Below, piece by piece: positions 27,824-41,064 of a stretch of 64,000 nt of DNA. Position 1 is the first letter of the stretch. The number at the start of each line of letters is the position of its first letter. A program made the position numbers and the translations under genes. Under the pieces are notes generated by a model. The model was not told the DNA's origin, searched no databases, and worked only from the letters and a program-made list of their open reading frames with translations. The DNA is from Lingula anatina (lineage: Eukaryota > Brachiopoda > Lingulata > Lingulida > Lingulidae): NCBI RefSeq assembly GCF_001039355.2, contig NW_019775702.1, forward strand, positions 342,697 through 406,696. The letters are read 5' to 3'.

Positions 27824-30800
27824 TCAGAAATCAAATGTACATTCTTTTTCATATAAACTTGTAATATTGCTGTTATGCTTAAAAGAAACTATTTTAGTAC
27901 AAAGATAATTTTCTGTTGTAAGTCTGTTGTTAAAAAAAATCAGTACACATGCAGATCCTATTCTTGAAATGTGCTTCTCTAACCTTAAGGTATTGTCTGT
28001 TGAGCTTAACCTTGTCCATATTCTAGCAGTTAAACTGGTTTTACTAGCATTTTCTGAAGCCTTAAAAAGGACAAAAAAAACTGATACAAGAAATTGATAC
28101 AATCAACTGATAAACTTTGCATGAAATATCTTTAAAAGAATGAGAATATGGTGGTTTAGCTATGCATCCTTTGTCTGGGTGAAATTTCTTTATTTCTTTC
28201 AAAATGACATTGAATAATGTGTATTTTTTACCTTAAAAGATTTTAGTATAATTGTCTTATTGTATTGACCAAAGATTACCTTAGTCTTGCTTATTCTAGT
28301 TTGGAGGTCAATTCTGTGTTGTGAGGCATGTCTGAGACAAAAACTTGACTTGTAGTGGCTGTATTTGGGTTTCACACTTGCTTTTGAGCCCCTATCAGGT
28401 GGTAGAAGTGCAGGGATATCTTCCTTTGGCACCACAAGAATAATATGATTAGGGTAATCATTGGGCTGGAATGAAAGACATTATTTAAAGGGATAATAAC
28501 TCTTCATATGAAATCTATATTTCACAATAAAAACATTGTGAACAACTTATAGAAATTTAATATATTCTGTTGTACAAGAAAAACGCCAGTTATAGCTATT
28601 ATTCTGATATCTGAGCTTGTCTTTAGACCATGTGACGTCCATTGATAGCTATACTCGGTAATAATCTCTTAAGAGATTATAACATAAAAAAACAGGGACT
28701 AACTTTGAATGTAGAAATGAATTCGTTAACCATTGGTAAGTATGAGAAAATTGTTGTTTACTCTGGGAAAATTCATTTTTTGGCTGAAACGAACATTTAT
28801 TATCCCTTTAATATTACTCATTTCCCAATTGCTGTGCCATGTGTGAAAGACAATAATGCCTTGTTACAATGGTGACTCTCGGCTTTCCAGTAACAGTACT
28901 GAGTGGCAATTGCCATTTGTATATCCCTTTTTTTTTTTTTTTCGAAATAACCAGAAAAGGTATATAAAACTAGACAGCAAAGCTGACAAATGTTCAGACA
29001 TGCAGACGCAAAAAGGAGTGCACCAAATAATGTTTTGGCCAATTATGATGCACCATTATAACAGCATAATTACTCTTACCCTCTTATATTATGTACTAAA
29101 GGCAACATGGATATTAAAAACCTAGCAAGTAAGAGAGCATTCACTTCGAGAAAAGCCGAGGTCTAGCAAGGATGAGACCTAATTATGGTGGACCTACATG
29201 AAAGGAAGACCGCGTAATCCTTTAATGGTCTCTCAATGAATGTCATTATATATATGTTTATATCCCAATTTCAAAACTAGACCAATAGGTTAAAGCTTAA
29301 ACAGAGTATATGACAATAATCAGACCACACCCATTATCGAATTTGACTGGCATTTTAGGACATTGAGTAATCTCTGTGAATTTGGACCAAAATGGCAGTA
29401 TCTCTATACAGTTATTAGGGTGATGAGAAATGTGCACAACTTTGGCTACAGCACTATGGATCCCAACAAACTCTGTACATAAAAATCAATGTACAGGATA
29501 AAATTAACATACTGCAAACTTGAGCTTTGTGCAGTTTCTTGGGATGAAGCATGGGCCCTGGTATTCTTCTCTGGAAATGAAATCTGTGGCTGTGCCTGGA
29601 AGGAGCATGGGCAGTGGGTAATATATTTTTAACACACTTACGTACAGTACATTACATGTATATGATGTGGATATTTGGTTAAAATTACAAAAATTCTCTT
29701 TGGTGTTTTGCAGTGCTTTGGTATTTCTTTAAAATATAAGATCTTAATTTGTTGATTCACTAGACATTAAAAGAAAATGTTTTTAACAATATGAATAATT
29801 ACCTTGAATTAACATCACTGAATCATACTGAGTAGTATCAAAAACATTCAAGTCTTCTGTGCTAACCAGGAAAGAAGATTCAAGATACATCTGCATTTTT
29901 TCCTTTGTCCAACCCTGAAATAACATATCAGAATTTACCAATATTTGTTTTAAAACATATGATGTTTGCAGTGTTGCATGTCATATAGTTGTACATCCCA
30001 GCTATCAAAAGAATGTTCCCAGAATATTGAGGGAATGTTAGGTTTATGTTATCATAATGTTTGTAAAATGTTTTCCAGCAAAGTTTTTCAATATTTTGGA
30101 AGAACATTTTTGGGAAAAGTTACACAATAACATTTAGAGAACATTTGAAAATGTGTAAAAAAAAATAGGGCCATACAACCCTGTTTATCACCAGTGTATT
30201 TATCTATTTGTTAAGGTATTTATTTTATTTTATTTCATTTTCTCTATCTTATTTTGTTAATATACCCTTGTAAAGTCAACTAAACATTTTAAATGGATTG
30301 TAGATTTTAAATAAATATATTATAAATGTATAATGTATTAAGACATGATCTCATTATCATGTCTGTTAGTTGTCAGTTATCTCAATGTTTTGTGTTAGCT
30401 GGGATGAAGATGTCACCTCTAAAAGAATACTGTTTCACATTTTCAGAGTTCTAGTATGTAAGCTTGATTTTACCTGATACTGTGGCTGATTCAACATTAT
30501 AGTAGTTGATAGACGCACTGCGCACACATGCCACAGTCTGTACTCCAGAGATGGTTCCTCTACAAAAGTGTGAAGTGCCAGCAGCATGTCTTCAAGTTTG
30601 ATCAGGTAAACCTGTAAAAAGAATTTCAGTAAAGCACAAACATTTGGTTAAAAAAATGATATGTTACACATATTATTGAAAGAAAAATTATATAAAACTC
30701 TCAAGCACTACAGTCAGAATTTTTATTTAATAAAAGTTTAGATAATTTGATGCTTCATCACAACTGAACTCTCAAGTTATTACATTTCATATATGTTGAT

Positions 30801-33800
30801 GTATATTATGATAGTAATGAAACTGGTTGGGGTAAATTAAACATTGTGTGTGTGTGTGAGTGTTTTGTGCAGATTAATTTTAGCAGCAATTTCAGAGAGT
30901 GTGGGTCTGTTACAAAATATTTCTAATTACCTGTATGTATAACAATAACTTTGCTTTTTAGTTAATAAAGGTAAACATAGGTATGAGGAGAAGACCTTTC
31001 TCACCTGTACACTGGTTTCACATATGATGTCAGCATTTCTAGGGCTGTTTGTAAGGAAACCCATTTCACCCAGAACATTACCAGCTGACAAATAGTCCAT
31101 CACTTCCTCATCGTGCGATATTCCTCCTTCAGTCTTATCTTCATTGACACCTTGAAGCTGGTATAAAAAGTCAGGTTTATATATATATAAATTACAACAA
31201 AATTTCCAATATCATCCTTTGCCCTTGGGTGGAATGGCAGCAGCATCTCCAATAATTAAAACAGAGAAAAATCCATGTAAACGTGGTGACAAAGCTTGAG
31301 TTCAAGGTTTTATTTTGATAAATGAATGGAGGAAAAACATACCTTGACCATGCCAGAGAGTAGTATATATATGCCATTAGGCAGATCTCCTCTCCTCATC
31401 AGAGTGTCTCCATAGTTGTACGTCAGTAACTCAGCTCTTTCCTAGAAACATTGTCCAGAGCTAAGTTGCTTTCCAAAAAGAGTATTTTAAACAAAAATTA
31501 TGTCACATAAATTATATAACAAAAGCTTTGACTTTTTAACCTGTATATATTGTTTTTGTTGGTTTTCAGAGTGTGAAAAAATAGCTCATTTCCCAAACTT
31601 ACCACAAAAAATTCCAGAAGTCTATCATCTCCTTTAAGCCATGCAACATTGCGCAGCAGATGAATGGGAGAAGGTGGAGGAATGCTTGAAGGTGCTTTGA
31701 GAAGTTTCTTCATTCTTTCTTCAACCATCTGCAAAAAAAACATCAATTTAATCATTTTATCAAAACCTTTTTATACTTGGTGCCAAATACGGCCTGTATA
31801 TATGTTTCATAATTTAGGCAATTACATAATACCATTTCTAACTTTTGTCCTTCCATTTCATCTAGGAGTCCATCCCCTCTCAGCTCAAGAATGGAGTCTC
31901 TTAATGTGTTCAGGACACTTCGAATGGCTTGTCTTGTCTTAACTGATACTGCAATACCTGGGTGTTCCCTTTGAAGTAAACCTGAAACATAAATGAGAAA
32001 AAAAATTATTTCAGAAGCTAATGTAAGTTTTCCTGTTGGACTTAAAACCCATGTGTACTGGTATATATTTTTAAATTGTCATCAAGAATCCCCTCAATAA
32101 ATTTGACATTTTTTACAGAGATGTTCATAATATAGATTATTTGTCAAAATTTTATGACTTAAAGAAGAATGAAATCGGTTCTAGAAGTTCAGTAATTGGA
32201 ATCACCAACCTAGTTCTCTTATGACTTCTAGTCTTCCTTTGTCTGACACTTGTTTTAGAATGACAGCTATTTTCTTGTTGTCATTGATGTGGTCAATAAG
32301 CTTTTTTACCTCTTCTTCACCCACCACATATCCCTTTCCTACATCATACCCATAGCTTAACATTTGGTTGATTTGACGGTTAAGGAAAGCAATTATCTTT
32401 GGAATCAGGGGCTAAAATCCAAAGATGAGCATATATTTTAGTGAATGCTTCAGGGGAGAGACCAGGTGCAATACAGAAAAGCATGCTTATTTAGCACCAA
32501 ATACCAAATTTCCTCATTATTACTGGTGAATGTGAACTTGCTCATTTGAAAACACATGAAAAAAAACAGTTATGTGAAATGTTGTCTCGTACTAGGGTTT
32601 GCATGTGTGTAAAAAAGAGACTTCTATAGAAGCATACTTCATTGCTAATTTGTATATGTAGAGAAGAGGAAGGGACCAATGTGCCATACCTTAAATAGGC
32701 GTAGCAACCTGCTCATCCTGAGCAATCTGAAAATCTTGGGAATTTTCAGTAGGTTCGGATTAAATGCTTCTGCTGCAGATCCCAAGTCAACTGTCAGATC
32801 AATGGCAATGTCAACTACTGACAGAGCAATGATAACCAGATCAAACTTGTTCCAGTGACTTGCAAAGTAATATTTTCCATATGAAAGAATCTGAAAGAGT
32901 TGAGTATTTCAAGATTTTTCAAATGCAAATAGTAGCATATGAATTATTGTTGTATTCTTTATATTATGCACAGGTTTTTGAATTGTTTTAATCTGATACA
33001 CACTTGTTTCAATGGGGTACTAACATTCTAAATTCAAACAAAGATAAGTTATTTCCCCCAAAAATAATATTTAGTCTGTCAAACCAGGAAAAAATTATGC
33101 AAAAGTACTGAAAAATGTTTGTTCATATCAGAAGTCACCTTTTTGTAAGTGACAAAAAAGATAAATGAAAAAAATCTGAAAAGTCTTTTGTTTGAAAGCT
33201 GTTAGTCAGTTATATGACATAAAATTGTTCTTTTGTGGTCATCTCCAGATGGCTTACACTTTATCACTTGTTCTTTTGTATTTTTCTTTTTTGTTAGCTG
33301 TATTCTTGCAAAATCGTAAGATATAGATATTCCATAACTTACTTTGGATACTTACTTTGAGACCTGCTTCAATAATATACAAAGAAAAGAAGATGTAGTT
33401 GATAATGTCAAACATAACTTTGTGATGTTCTTCATTTGATATATCCCAACTTGTCTCCACGATGATAGGTATCATATTCAAGAAAATCACAGTGTACACA
33501 ATGGATTCAAAGGCAACTGAATTCACCATTTTGTAGATTTTTCGAAGGAGAGGTCTTTTTGGAGGAGGAACAGATTGTATTTTGGTGTCCAATATCCAGC
33601 TCTCTAGTTTCCTTTTCTGAAATCAATAGTAGATGTTTAACATTTTTTATGTGCTTTTTCATATGCCTTACTCAAGCTTTCATGTTTGAAGCATGTGGTA
33701 TTTTGCTGAAAAAATGATAACAATGTTAAAATGATTTCTGTGGTGCAAATTGGGTGAAAATCAATTGAAATCCACATTTTGTGATTGTGCTAAAGTCACT

Positions 33801-36800
33801 CCCTAGACTGAATTACTAAAGTATCAGCTTTTTTCAGTTCAAAGTTCCCATCCCATGGAAATATGATGACAAGCTTTCTAAAGATGTCATAATGTCCCAG
33901 ATTATAATTTATACCTTAACTGTGTAAAAGAAATAATTTCAAAAGTGACCTGGAGAAAAATATATGTAGTCACATGATTGCCACGTGGTCATCTCCAGAT
34001 GGCTTACACTTTTTTCACTTGGGTAAAGCAGATGGATCCCTGATTTGACCCAGGTTACTTCAGACATCAATGTGCACATTTTTAGGTGTGTCTGTTGGAT
34101 TCAAACTTACCAAAAGTGGATAAATTCCTTTGATTTGCCAACTTTTCTTGATTTCTTCCACATCAACAAATCTGGAAAAGTTGGAATATATAGATATGAT
34201 TTGAAATATACAAAAAAATATAATTTACCACACACTGCTAGAGAGGTGTCTATGACTATGGTGACTCTAGCAGTAGTTGAATGAAAAATAAGATTCTTAC
34301 CCTCCTTCATGGTCTGCAGCATGTTCAGTTTGGTCTACCAGTTTCCTGACAGCCTCTCTGGACAGCATGCCATGTTCAAACTGCTTCCAATAAGAAACCT
34401 GGTGTGAAAAATTTTATTGTTATTTGATATAAACCAAGGGGTAAAAAAAAGCAAAATACTTCATGATAATAAATTTGATACCACTTTCAATTTTTTACTA
34501 AAAAAGCTTTGCCAATTTTACCATACACATTAAGTCATAGCAGTGTTTCCAGAAAAGTTTTTAAATCATTTCATATGCAAAATGCATTTCTATCTGTTAC
34601 CCATTCTCATGATGTCCAGTTATTGGTTAAAGTTTAAATAAAGATATGACATATGTTAATTACATAAAATTTGCAAATAACAACAACAAAAAAAACCACC
34701 TTACTTTTAACAGAAAATGCACCTTTAATTATAACAGAAAACAAAACTTGAAAATTGGTACCTTTTCAGCTCTCAACATCCTAAGTCTTGCTTCATTGAC
34801 CATTTCCTTATATTCCTGTGGTGAGGGTTCTGCTGGCACTGCTGTTTCACAGTCAGGGCAGGTGGTAGTTCGGTTGTAATATACCAAGCTGTCCAGCTCT
34901 GCCTACAAGACATTGAGATAAAGATGTAGCTTTATTGCTTCAATATTTTGGATGGTGCATTGGGCACATACTCTGGACAGCAGTTTTGCATCAGTACAAG
35001 GATAGAATTCATTGCCTACTAGTATCTTCCAAACATGGATGGATTCGTGTCTATCAAAGTGGCATACCTCTTCTTCAGTAGTATGATATGGATCTGAAAT
35101 TTCACATGACTCTTCAACCATGTCCCAGTCAGCGTCAGCTAAAAAGCGATCAGCCTTCAGAACATTCAGAGTCCTTCCCTTTGTTTCCTTCAAATGCCTT
35201 ACAGCATTGGCCATTGTCATTCTTTTGGCTGTTGAAATGTCACTCATTCCTGGTATAAGTTAGAGAGTATATATTTTGAAGATGTATATTTGTAGTGAAG
35301 TGAACTGTCATATGGATTGTGGCTAGTGTGTCTGACATTGCTCAAAGTTAAAATATTTTTGTAATTGCATATAGATTTACAGATTTATCATGATAATATT
35401 ACTTGGACATTTCAAATAAGAAAAGGATAAATTCTTTTTATAATTATTATTTTATCTTCTTGTCAGCAAACTCAAGTGTATGCTGTAATTTATATGATTT
35501 GTGGGCACCTTAATGTAAGAATTTCTCTTTATATATCACTTAAGAAGTTTGAGTTGCTTTTCTTCACAAATCTGTTTTATTTTTTGAAATAGAGGTAGTC
35601 ATGCCCTTGTTTGGGTAATCTTGACATACAGTAAAATAATAAAGTAATAGTACATGGCTGTCAAAACTGTCGATGTCCAAAAGATACTGGAGACTAGTTC
35701 AAGAATCTTGGGCTACTGAAATTAGGACTTTTGAGCACCTTTACGGAGTTAATCCTTATTGAAAAAGAAAGGCAATGAAATCCATGAATTGCTTAATAGA
35801 CGTTTTGCTTTTATGGAGCGATCCCACATGTGTTTAATAGTCAATTAATGAATAGAGATACCCACCCAATATCTTGAGAAGCGTAGAGATTGTGGTTGCA
35901 TTAATCAGCAGCGTCAAGATCACTATACCAGAAACGTGCAAAAGCATCTGAAAGAAGTAAATAAGATTGCAATATTTTGTTCTTTGCGTCAAGCTATTCA
36001 CTGAGAAAAAACGCCAGACTCTTATTGATGGAATATTGTCACGTCACAAAATATAATTACCTTATTTCCTTTTATATTGATAGGTGCATCAGGGTTAAGC
36101 TCAGGGTCCTGAGCAACTAATAACCCCAAGGCTAATCCAACTGCACCACGGAGACCTCCCCAAGTCATTACGGCTCCGTTTTTCCAATTCATGCCGTACC
36201 CAATTCGTTTTAGAACAGGACTGAATAAGCATATCACCAACGCTCTATTAACAAATAGAAAATGACAAAAAGACAACTGTAATGTTCATATTATAAACTA
36301 CATCATTGCGTATTTCAATCATAATACATTACATTTCATGGTTTTGAATTGAAAAAAGGGGGCCGTGGCAATAGCCCGAAGGTTCATTGGCCCGAATGTT
36401 CACTATAGAACCCTCGGAACAACGAACCCTTGATTAAAAAACTGATGAAAACGTTACGATTTTTCGGACCAGTGAACCTTCGGACTATCGAGACGCCCCT
36501 TGGAGACTTGCCTTTATGCTTTGGATAAATGTGGATACATTGATTCCATTTTGACTTTATTCTGACTACTTCAGTGGTCGGTAATATACAATATTTACTC
36601 TGCGTTAATTTAAAAGTAAATGTATATACAGGGTGGTCCATAAGAATGACCTATTTTACTTTCCATCTCAATTTTGATATACATATAATTAAGATATTTC
36701 TAACCTTCTGTCAGCAAATTGTTCCATAAGTATGATCATTTTATCCATGCAAATTCTGTAGACATTGGAAACCTTTAAGGTAGTCAAAGGGGCCATTCAG

Positions 36801-37939
36801 AATAGATTATCCGAGTACTAACTAATCCGTCAACGGCCGGACCACACTTCAAAAGCAATGCCGCTAATTCCATGCTGGTCTCCCAGGCTCTTGCAATCAT
36901 GCCAGCCGGACTGTTCCTTACTTCTCTTCATATGGTGGTCTTTAAAGTGTCTAGTTTGTGGATTGTTAGCATAGATTCTTTCCTTAAGGCACCCCTAAAA
37001 GAATAAATCTGGGGGATTGAGATCTGGCGAGAAGGGTGGCCAAGGAAAGTCCATGCGACGTGAGATAATGCTGATTGAAATTTGGCTACCTTAAAGGTTT
37101 CCCATTTCTGCAGAATTAGCGAGAATAAAATGGTCATTCTTAGGGGACAATTTGTTGAAAAAAAGTTGGAAATATCTTAATTATATAAAAATTGAGATGG
37201 AAAGTAAAAAAAAGATCGTTTTTTTGGACCAGCCTGTATTTATATTTTTCATATACATATCCGACCTTATTACTATAATCCCAAAGTACAGCGCAATCAT
37301 GTAAAACCAGTCTTTACCAACCGCATGGCTGAGGGAACGCTCTGTGATCACCACGCCCACAAGAATAAAGATCAAGGTATTGGCCAGGTATGCCATCATT
37401 TCCCAAAATCTGAAATACAATTCTGAGGTTCTTACAAACAGTTAACACACTAAGAAAATGGAAGAACCACGTATATGTGAATTAAGTACTTTATTGCAGC
37501 AATTGGGCAATAAAAGAAACAGTAGACTCTGATCTTTAATTTAGGATACAGATAATTTGTTGAATGATCAATTATTGTTTTCTAGCATGGCTAGCAGTAT
37601 CAATCGATTACCTGTGCAAGAAAGCTTCTACTTCAGGACTAATACTGGTTCTTTCCGCATTTAAGATCACCCCAACAACCACGATTGCCAACACCCCGGA
37701 GACTCCAAAGAAATTTTCACCTGGGCAAAGCATTACATAAAGAAGTTGAATTAGATTTTACAAATCTTAAAAGCTCTATTTCATACCGACAGAATTTTTT
37801 TGATAATACTCCGGTTATTAGTCCATTCATTTAAAAAATATAATAGCTATACTGTCTAAAGATGAGCCTTGTTATTGTTTGGATCAAGTAGAGATTCATT
37901 TTTAAACGTCACAAAAACAGTCAAAGCAGAAGAATAGGT

Positions 37940-37974
<35 letters not shown>

Positions 37975-38555
37975 TTTTTTGCTTCGGCCATTTTTCATCT
38001 TCACCAAAATTTTCAGTAGTGAGTTTGTGATTGTCAAATGAATTATCAAATGTAACAGTTCTGTTGGCAGTTGAATTTTCTTTCTGATACATATTATTCT
38101 CACTATTTATATTGTGTCTGTCAGACCTGACTTCTTAAGCAAACGTTGTAGGGGCGAATTTTTTTATTTTTATTTTTTATTATTTTTTTTTTTCATTTGC
38201 AGTGCTAAACCAGTAGAATTGTATAATTCTGGGCGTGCCATTTACACTATAATAGGAACGAAAAGCGCAAAACAAAATGTTTTAAAACCGTAGCCTTACC
38301 TATGAAATATGTCATATAAGTACATGCTAGTGTGATGGTGATTTCTGTTAATGCGTCGTTGAATATTTCAGATAGCCATAGTGTGGTAAGTTTTGCCATG
38401 ACGAATCCAAACAGAGTGCCTCCAAAGACAATTTGTATGAAATTTAAAACTATCTCCCCACCTGAAAAAAGTAAAAATGAATGTTTGAATTATCGGAACA
38501 TTATGTACGACATTCTTTTTCATGTAAATGGTAAAAAGAGAACCACAAACGGTAG

Positions 38556-38593
<38 letters not shown>

Positions 38594-40854
38594 AAAGCCA
38601 CACTTTAAAGTATGAGTATTTCGATTCTTGCCTCATAAATGAAAGAGGTATGCGTACACTGAATAGATTTTTGGTTGGGTATTGAACTCTGTATTAGACA
38701 AAAAAGGCGACAGGTCCAAAAATCAGAGACGTGAAATTAGTAGAATTCATTCCAGAGTGAAACTTATGAGTTTCGTAAAACGTTTCAGCGCTATCTCCTC
38801 CAGACAACTCAAGCAAAAGACTTGCTAACACAAAAACGCTTGCTTTTTGTTATTGTTGATTTACACTCATTAACTTTCATGTCGAACAGTCTTTTACCGT
38901 CCACACTTTGTCCTGCTGATTTCGAAATTTTCCGGAGAACGTTGAAGAGTACAATAGCAGCACCGTCATTCAGCAACGATTCTCCTTCTATGAGTGTACC
39001 AAGTTGTTTCGATGCACCTAGTTGAAAATAAAGTAACTTTTGTTTGATATAACTTCAAAAGAATCAAACGCATTGGCGTAACATTAAAAGTACGAGAATT
39101 CAATTAGATAATATTGTTTTATCACAATTTGCTGAAGGAAAGTGGTGGTACTAATCTGTGGTACCCTTAATAAAATGATTGTCCGCTATACTCCCTACGT
39201 ACTGTACTGGTACGCTTGCTCTCGAATATACGCAAACGAAACTGAATTGCTGCGTTTTACCCGATAAAAATAAGATGATCTTTGGTTGAACAAAAAAGAA
39301 AAATGTTTTAAAAGAGAAAAAACTTTTTTCTTCGCTTACGATTAAGCTTGAATGTATCTATACATTACAAGAAAACTTTTAGATATTTTCACAGTTCTAT
39401 TTTAATAATTAAATTTTATAATTTACTTACCTACTTCACGCAACAAAGCCACGACTGCAACTGGGTCCGTGGCACTGAGAATTGAGCCAAACATCATGGA
39501 ATCAGCCAATTCCCAGTTATACTGGAATACATACATGGCTAACAGGCCTGTCAGAACTGATGCCAACACTAAAATAAAATTCTATATTAAATTTTGTCAG
39601 TTTGTTTTATCAATGTCATAGAATACATGAAATACACAAATAATTACGAGTCACTATAATGTATTTGTATTTTTCATTTATAAACATTCTATTAAGTACT
39701 TACATAAGCCAGGAATAGCGAGGACGACGATTTGCATGAAAGATTTGATGAACGTGTGAGCTTCCATAGCAAAAGCAGACTCAAAAACCAAGACTGGAAG
39801 AAATATGTGGAGCAGGAGATGAGGGTCCATTTCTGTCATAGGCAATGTATAAGTATTTACAGCGGGTGCGTGGGTTGCAATAACACCCACAATCCCGCCA
39901 ATCACCAGCAGCAGCACGGTGTAAGGCAACGGTATCCGAAGTTGTTTGATCAAAGTTCTTGTCACGGCTGAAAGTAAGATTATAGTACAAGGAACGTGAT
40001 TAATAATAAGAGTTCAAGTGACATGATTATTGCTAACAGACGGATATTTTTGGCCTAAAGATGCAACTGAAACCAAATGCCAGCTTGTAGTTTCAAATAG
40101 TATAGCTCAGAGAAATACCTCCGCGCAACGCGTACTGCTTTCACTCTTTTTTCTGACAAAATAAATGTCTTGACCTCTTAAAAGAAATTATTTTCTGTCG
40201 TGTCTGCTTTTCGATGTTAAATTCAGTTATATGGTGACTTTCACCAATGTCTCTACCATTCAAATGAATTGGCTTTTGCAATTTTATTTATTTTATTTTT
40301 ATTTTATTTACTTTTATTATTATTATTTTATTTTTTTCTGTTGACACATGAAATTCCCTCAGCTTTCATTATTTTTAATGGACTGAAAGTCTCTTGTAAA
40401 ACATCGAAAAAAAGTAAATAGCCAAATTATTTTAATAGCGGAGACACATAGTCATCATATAATTGAATTAAGAAGAACATTGAAACCCAAAGACTTATAA
40501 GGTGGGAGTATTATTTTAGCTTGGCTCTGTGTAACCATAGAAGTAGAGGTGAAGCCTACTTGATTCTGATGCTTCTATTATCTAAATTCTAATCCTGCAA
40601 TAACAAAACACAGAAGAGAAAAGAACATGATCGTATAATATTTGGTGGCGTTTTCCGCGCGCCGAAGTCCTCCAGAATTCAGTGAAACTGTTCCTACCTC
40701 CTAGTGTACATCCACTAAAGATGAATAGGATTGCTGCAGTGCTGTGAGAATGGTGTCCACCGGAACTTGTACCGCCACCGTGTCCCGTACCATTTTCAGT
40801 TACGTTATCCGCCACGCTGCGTATTCCTCGCAAAGCAATTGTTTCCAAATTCAT
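27824..40854 (-). CDS. SLC9C1: SLC9C sperm-type Na+/H+ exchanger with voltage sensor and CNBD
   Basis: About 25 coding exons in transcription order: 40698-40854, 39704-39967, 39431-39568, 38898-39017, 38300-38461, 37612-37720, 37266-37409, 36061-36244, 35866-35947, 35068-35249, 34762-34902, 34301-34398, 34111-34171, 33356-33616, 32690-32890, 32210-32411, 31833-31981, 31603-31728, 31343-31441, 31005-31157, 30474-30611, 29803-29914, 29513-29595, 28280-28465, 27824-28060. Every junction is phase-consistent; total about 1262 residues. In sea urchin and mammals this plasma-membrane exchanger of the sperm flagellum is activated by hyperpolarisation, with cAMP shifting its voltage range. Residues ~40-450 are the exchanger: SATDPVAVVALL, EGESLLNDGAAIVLF and WGGLRGAVGLAL are NHE core motifs. 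A voltage sensor (~635-768) and a cyclic-nucleotide domain (~928-1057) follow. SLC9C1 rather than SLC9C2 is a guess. The last exon is tentative: an in-frame stop at 28199 with AATAAA just beyond offers an earlier end. Confidence 0.94.
28485..28811. mobile_element. TTAA-flanked TIR element in SLC9C intron
   Basis: A 319-bp element (28489-28807) has perfect 11-bp inverted ends, AGGGATAATAA and TTATTATCCCT, and TTAA on both sides (28485-28488 and 28808-28811). This suggests a non-autonomous piggyBac-like insertion. There is no transposase frame. Confidence 0.65.
30474..31441 (-). other. SLC9C1: Cyclic-nucleotide-binding domain exons of SLC9C
   Basis: Three exons (31343-31441, 31005-31157, 30474-30611) encode a CNBD. 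The first has the beta-roll start LLTYNYGDTLMRRGDLPNGI and IYILLSGMVK. The second has the phosphate-binding cassette VLGEMGFLTNSPRNADIICE, retaining the Glu and Arg that bind ribose and phosphate in CNBDs. The third encodes the C-terminal helices. An insert of about 20 residues (GVNEDKTEGGISHDEE) interrupts the roll before the cassette. Binding of cAMP is inferred from the retained residues. Confidence 0.88.
32690..33616 (-). other. SLC9C1: Voltage-sensor domain exons of SLC9C
   Basis: Exon 33356-33616 encodes S1 (FESIVYTVIFLNMIPIIVE) and S2 (INYIFFSLYIIEAGLK). Exon 32690-32890 encodes S3 (WNKFDLVIIALSVVDIAIDL) and S4 (KIPKIFRLLRMSRLLRLFK). S4 has seven basic residues, each exactly three positions apart, the register of a functional gating helix. 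Acidic residues in S2 and S3 provide counter-charges. The domain lies between the exchanger and the cyclic-nucleotide domain, as in known SLC9C1. Confidence 0.93.
33235..33271. repeat. Direct repeat copy 1 near SLC9C voltage-sensor exon
   Basis: About 36 bases containing GTGGTCATCTCCAGATGGCT recur nearly identically at about 33984-34021. The two copies bracket the S1-S2 exon (33356-33616). This could be a dispersed repeat or a trace of local duplication. Confidence 0.6.
33984..34021. repeat. Direct repeat copy 2 near SLC9C voltage-sensor exon
   Basis: Second copy of the 36-base repeat at 33235-33271, same orientation, about 750 bp away, with a slightly longer T run. Confidence 0.6.
36627..37238 (-). 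mobile_element. Degenerate Tc1/mariner-family element in SLC9C intron 7
   Basis: A 608-bp element (36629-37236) is flanked by TA on each side and begins CAGGGTGGTCCATAAGAATG, with the matching end AAAACGATC...GGACCAGCCTG in inverse. The inverted repeats extend imperfectly for about 120 bases. On the minus strand around 36970-37060 a broken frame resembles the C-terminal part of mariner transposase: WPPFSPDLNPPDLFF, then a stop where a Trp is expected, then GCLKERIYANNP. The SPDLNPPD block carries the third catalytic acidic position of the family. The element is internally deleted and inactive. Confidence 0.78.
37936..37977. repeat. (TTTA)n microsatellite
   Basis: About ten tandem TTTA units in an SLC9C intron, followed by T/A-rich sequence. 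Confidence 0.9.
38558..38592. repeat. (GT)n microsatellite
   Basis: About 17 GT repeats in an SLC9C intron. Open frames of repeating Val-Cys or Thr-His across it are artefacts. Confidence 0.9.
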
Positions 40855-41060
40855 GACAATTTTTTCTTTTATCAGAAAATATTAAATGTTCAAAGTTTGC
40901 ATATTTTCACACGGCCATTTTGACCCCGTTCACATGACGCTTCTCGCGTTCCGAAGTTGCTCGCGCAGTTACGTCGTAGTGGGTTGCGTAACGTCATTTG
41001 TTGACGCCACAGATTTTAATCAAAAATGAAAAATATCTAACAGGAAAAAAATAATCCCAA
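40855..41060 (-). promoter_or_regulatory. Probable SLC9C promoter
   Basis: Immediately upstream of the SLC9C ATG (40854), CpG density rises over about 40640-41000 against an AT-rich background. TAACGTCA at 40989-40996 is a CRE-like site and GTTACGTCGTA near 40965 is a weaker relative. No TATA box is seen. CREM-type control would suit a germline gene but is inference. Confidence 0.4.
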
Positions 41061-41064
41061 AAAT

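Noticed and set aside
30000-30170. GTTCC/AGAACATTT-like repeats in an SLC9C intron
   Set aside because: Short degenerate AT-rich words without a clear unit or boundary.
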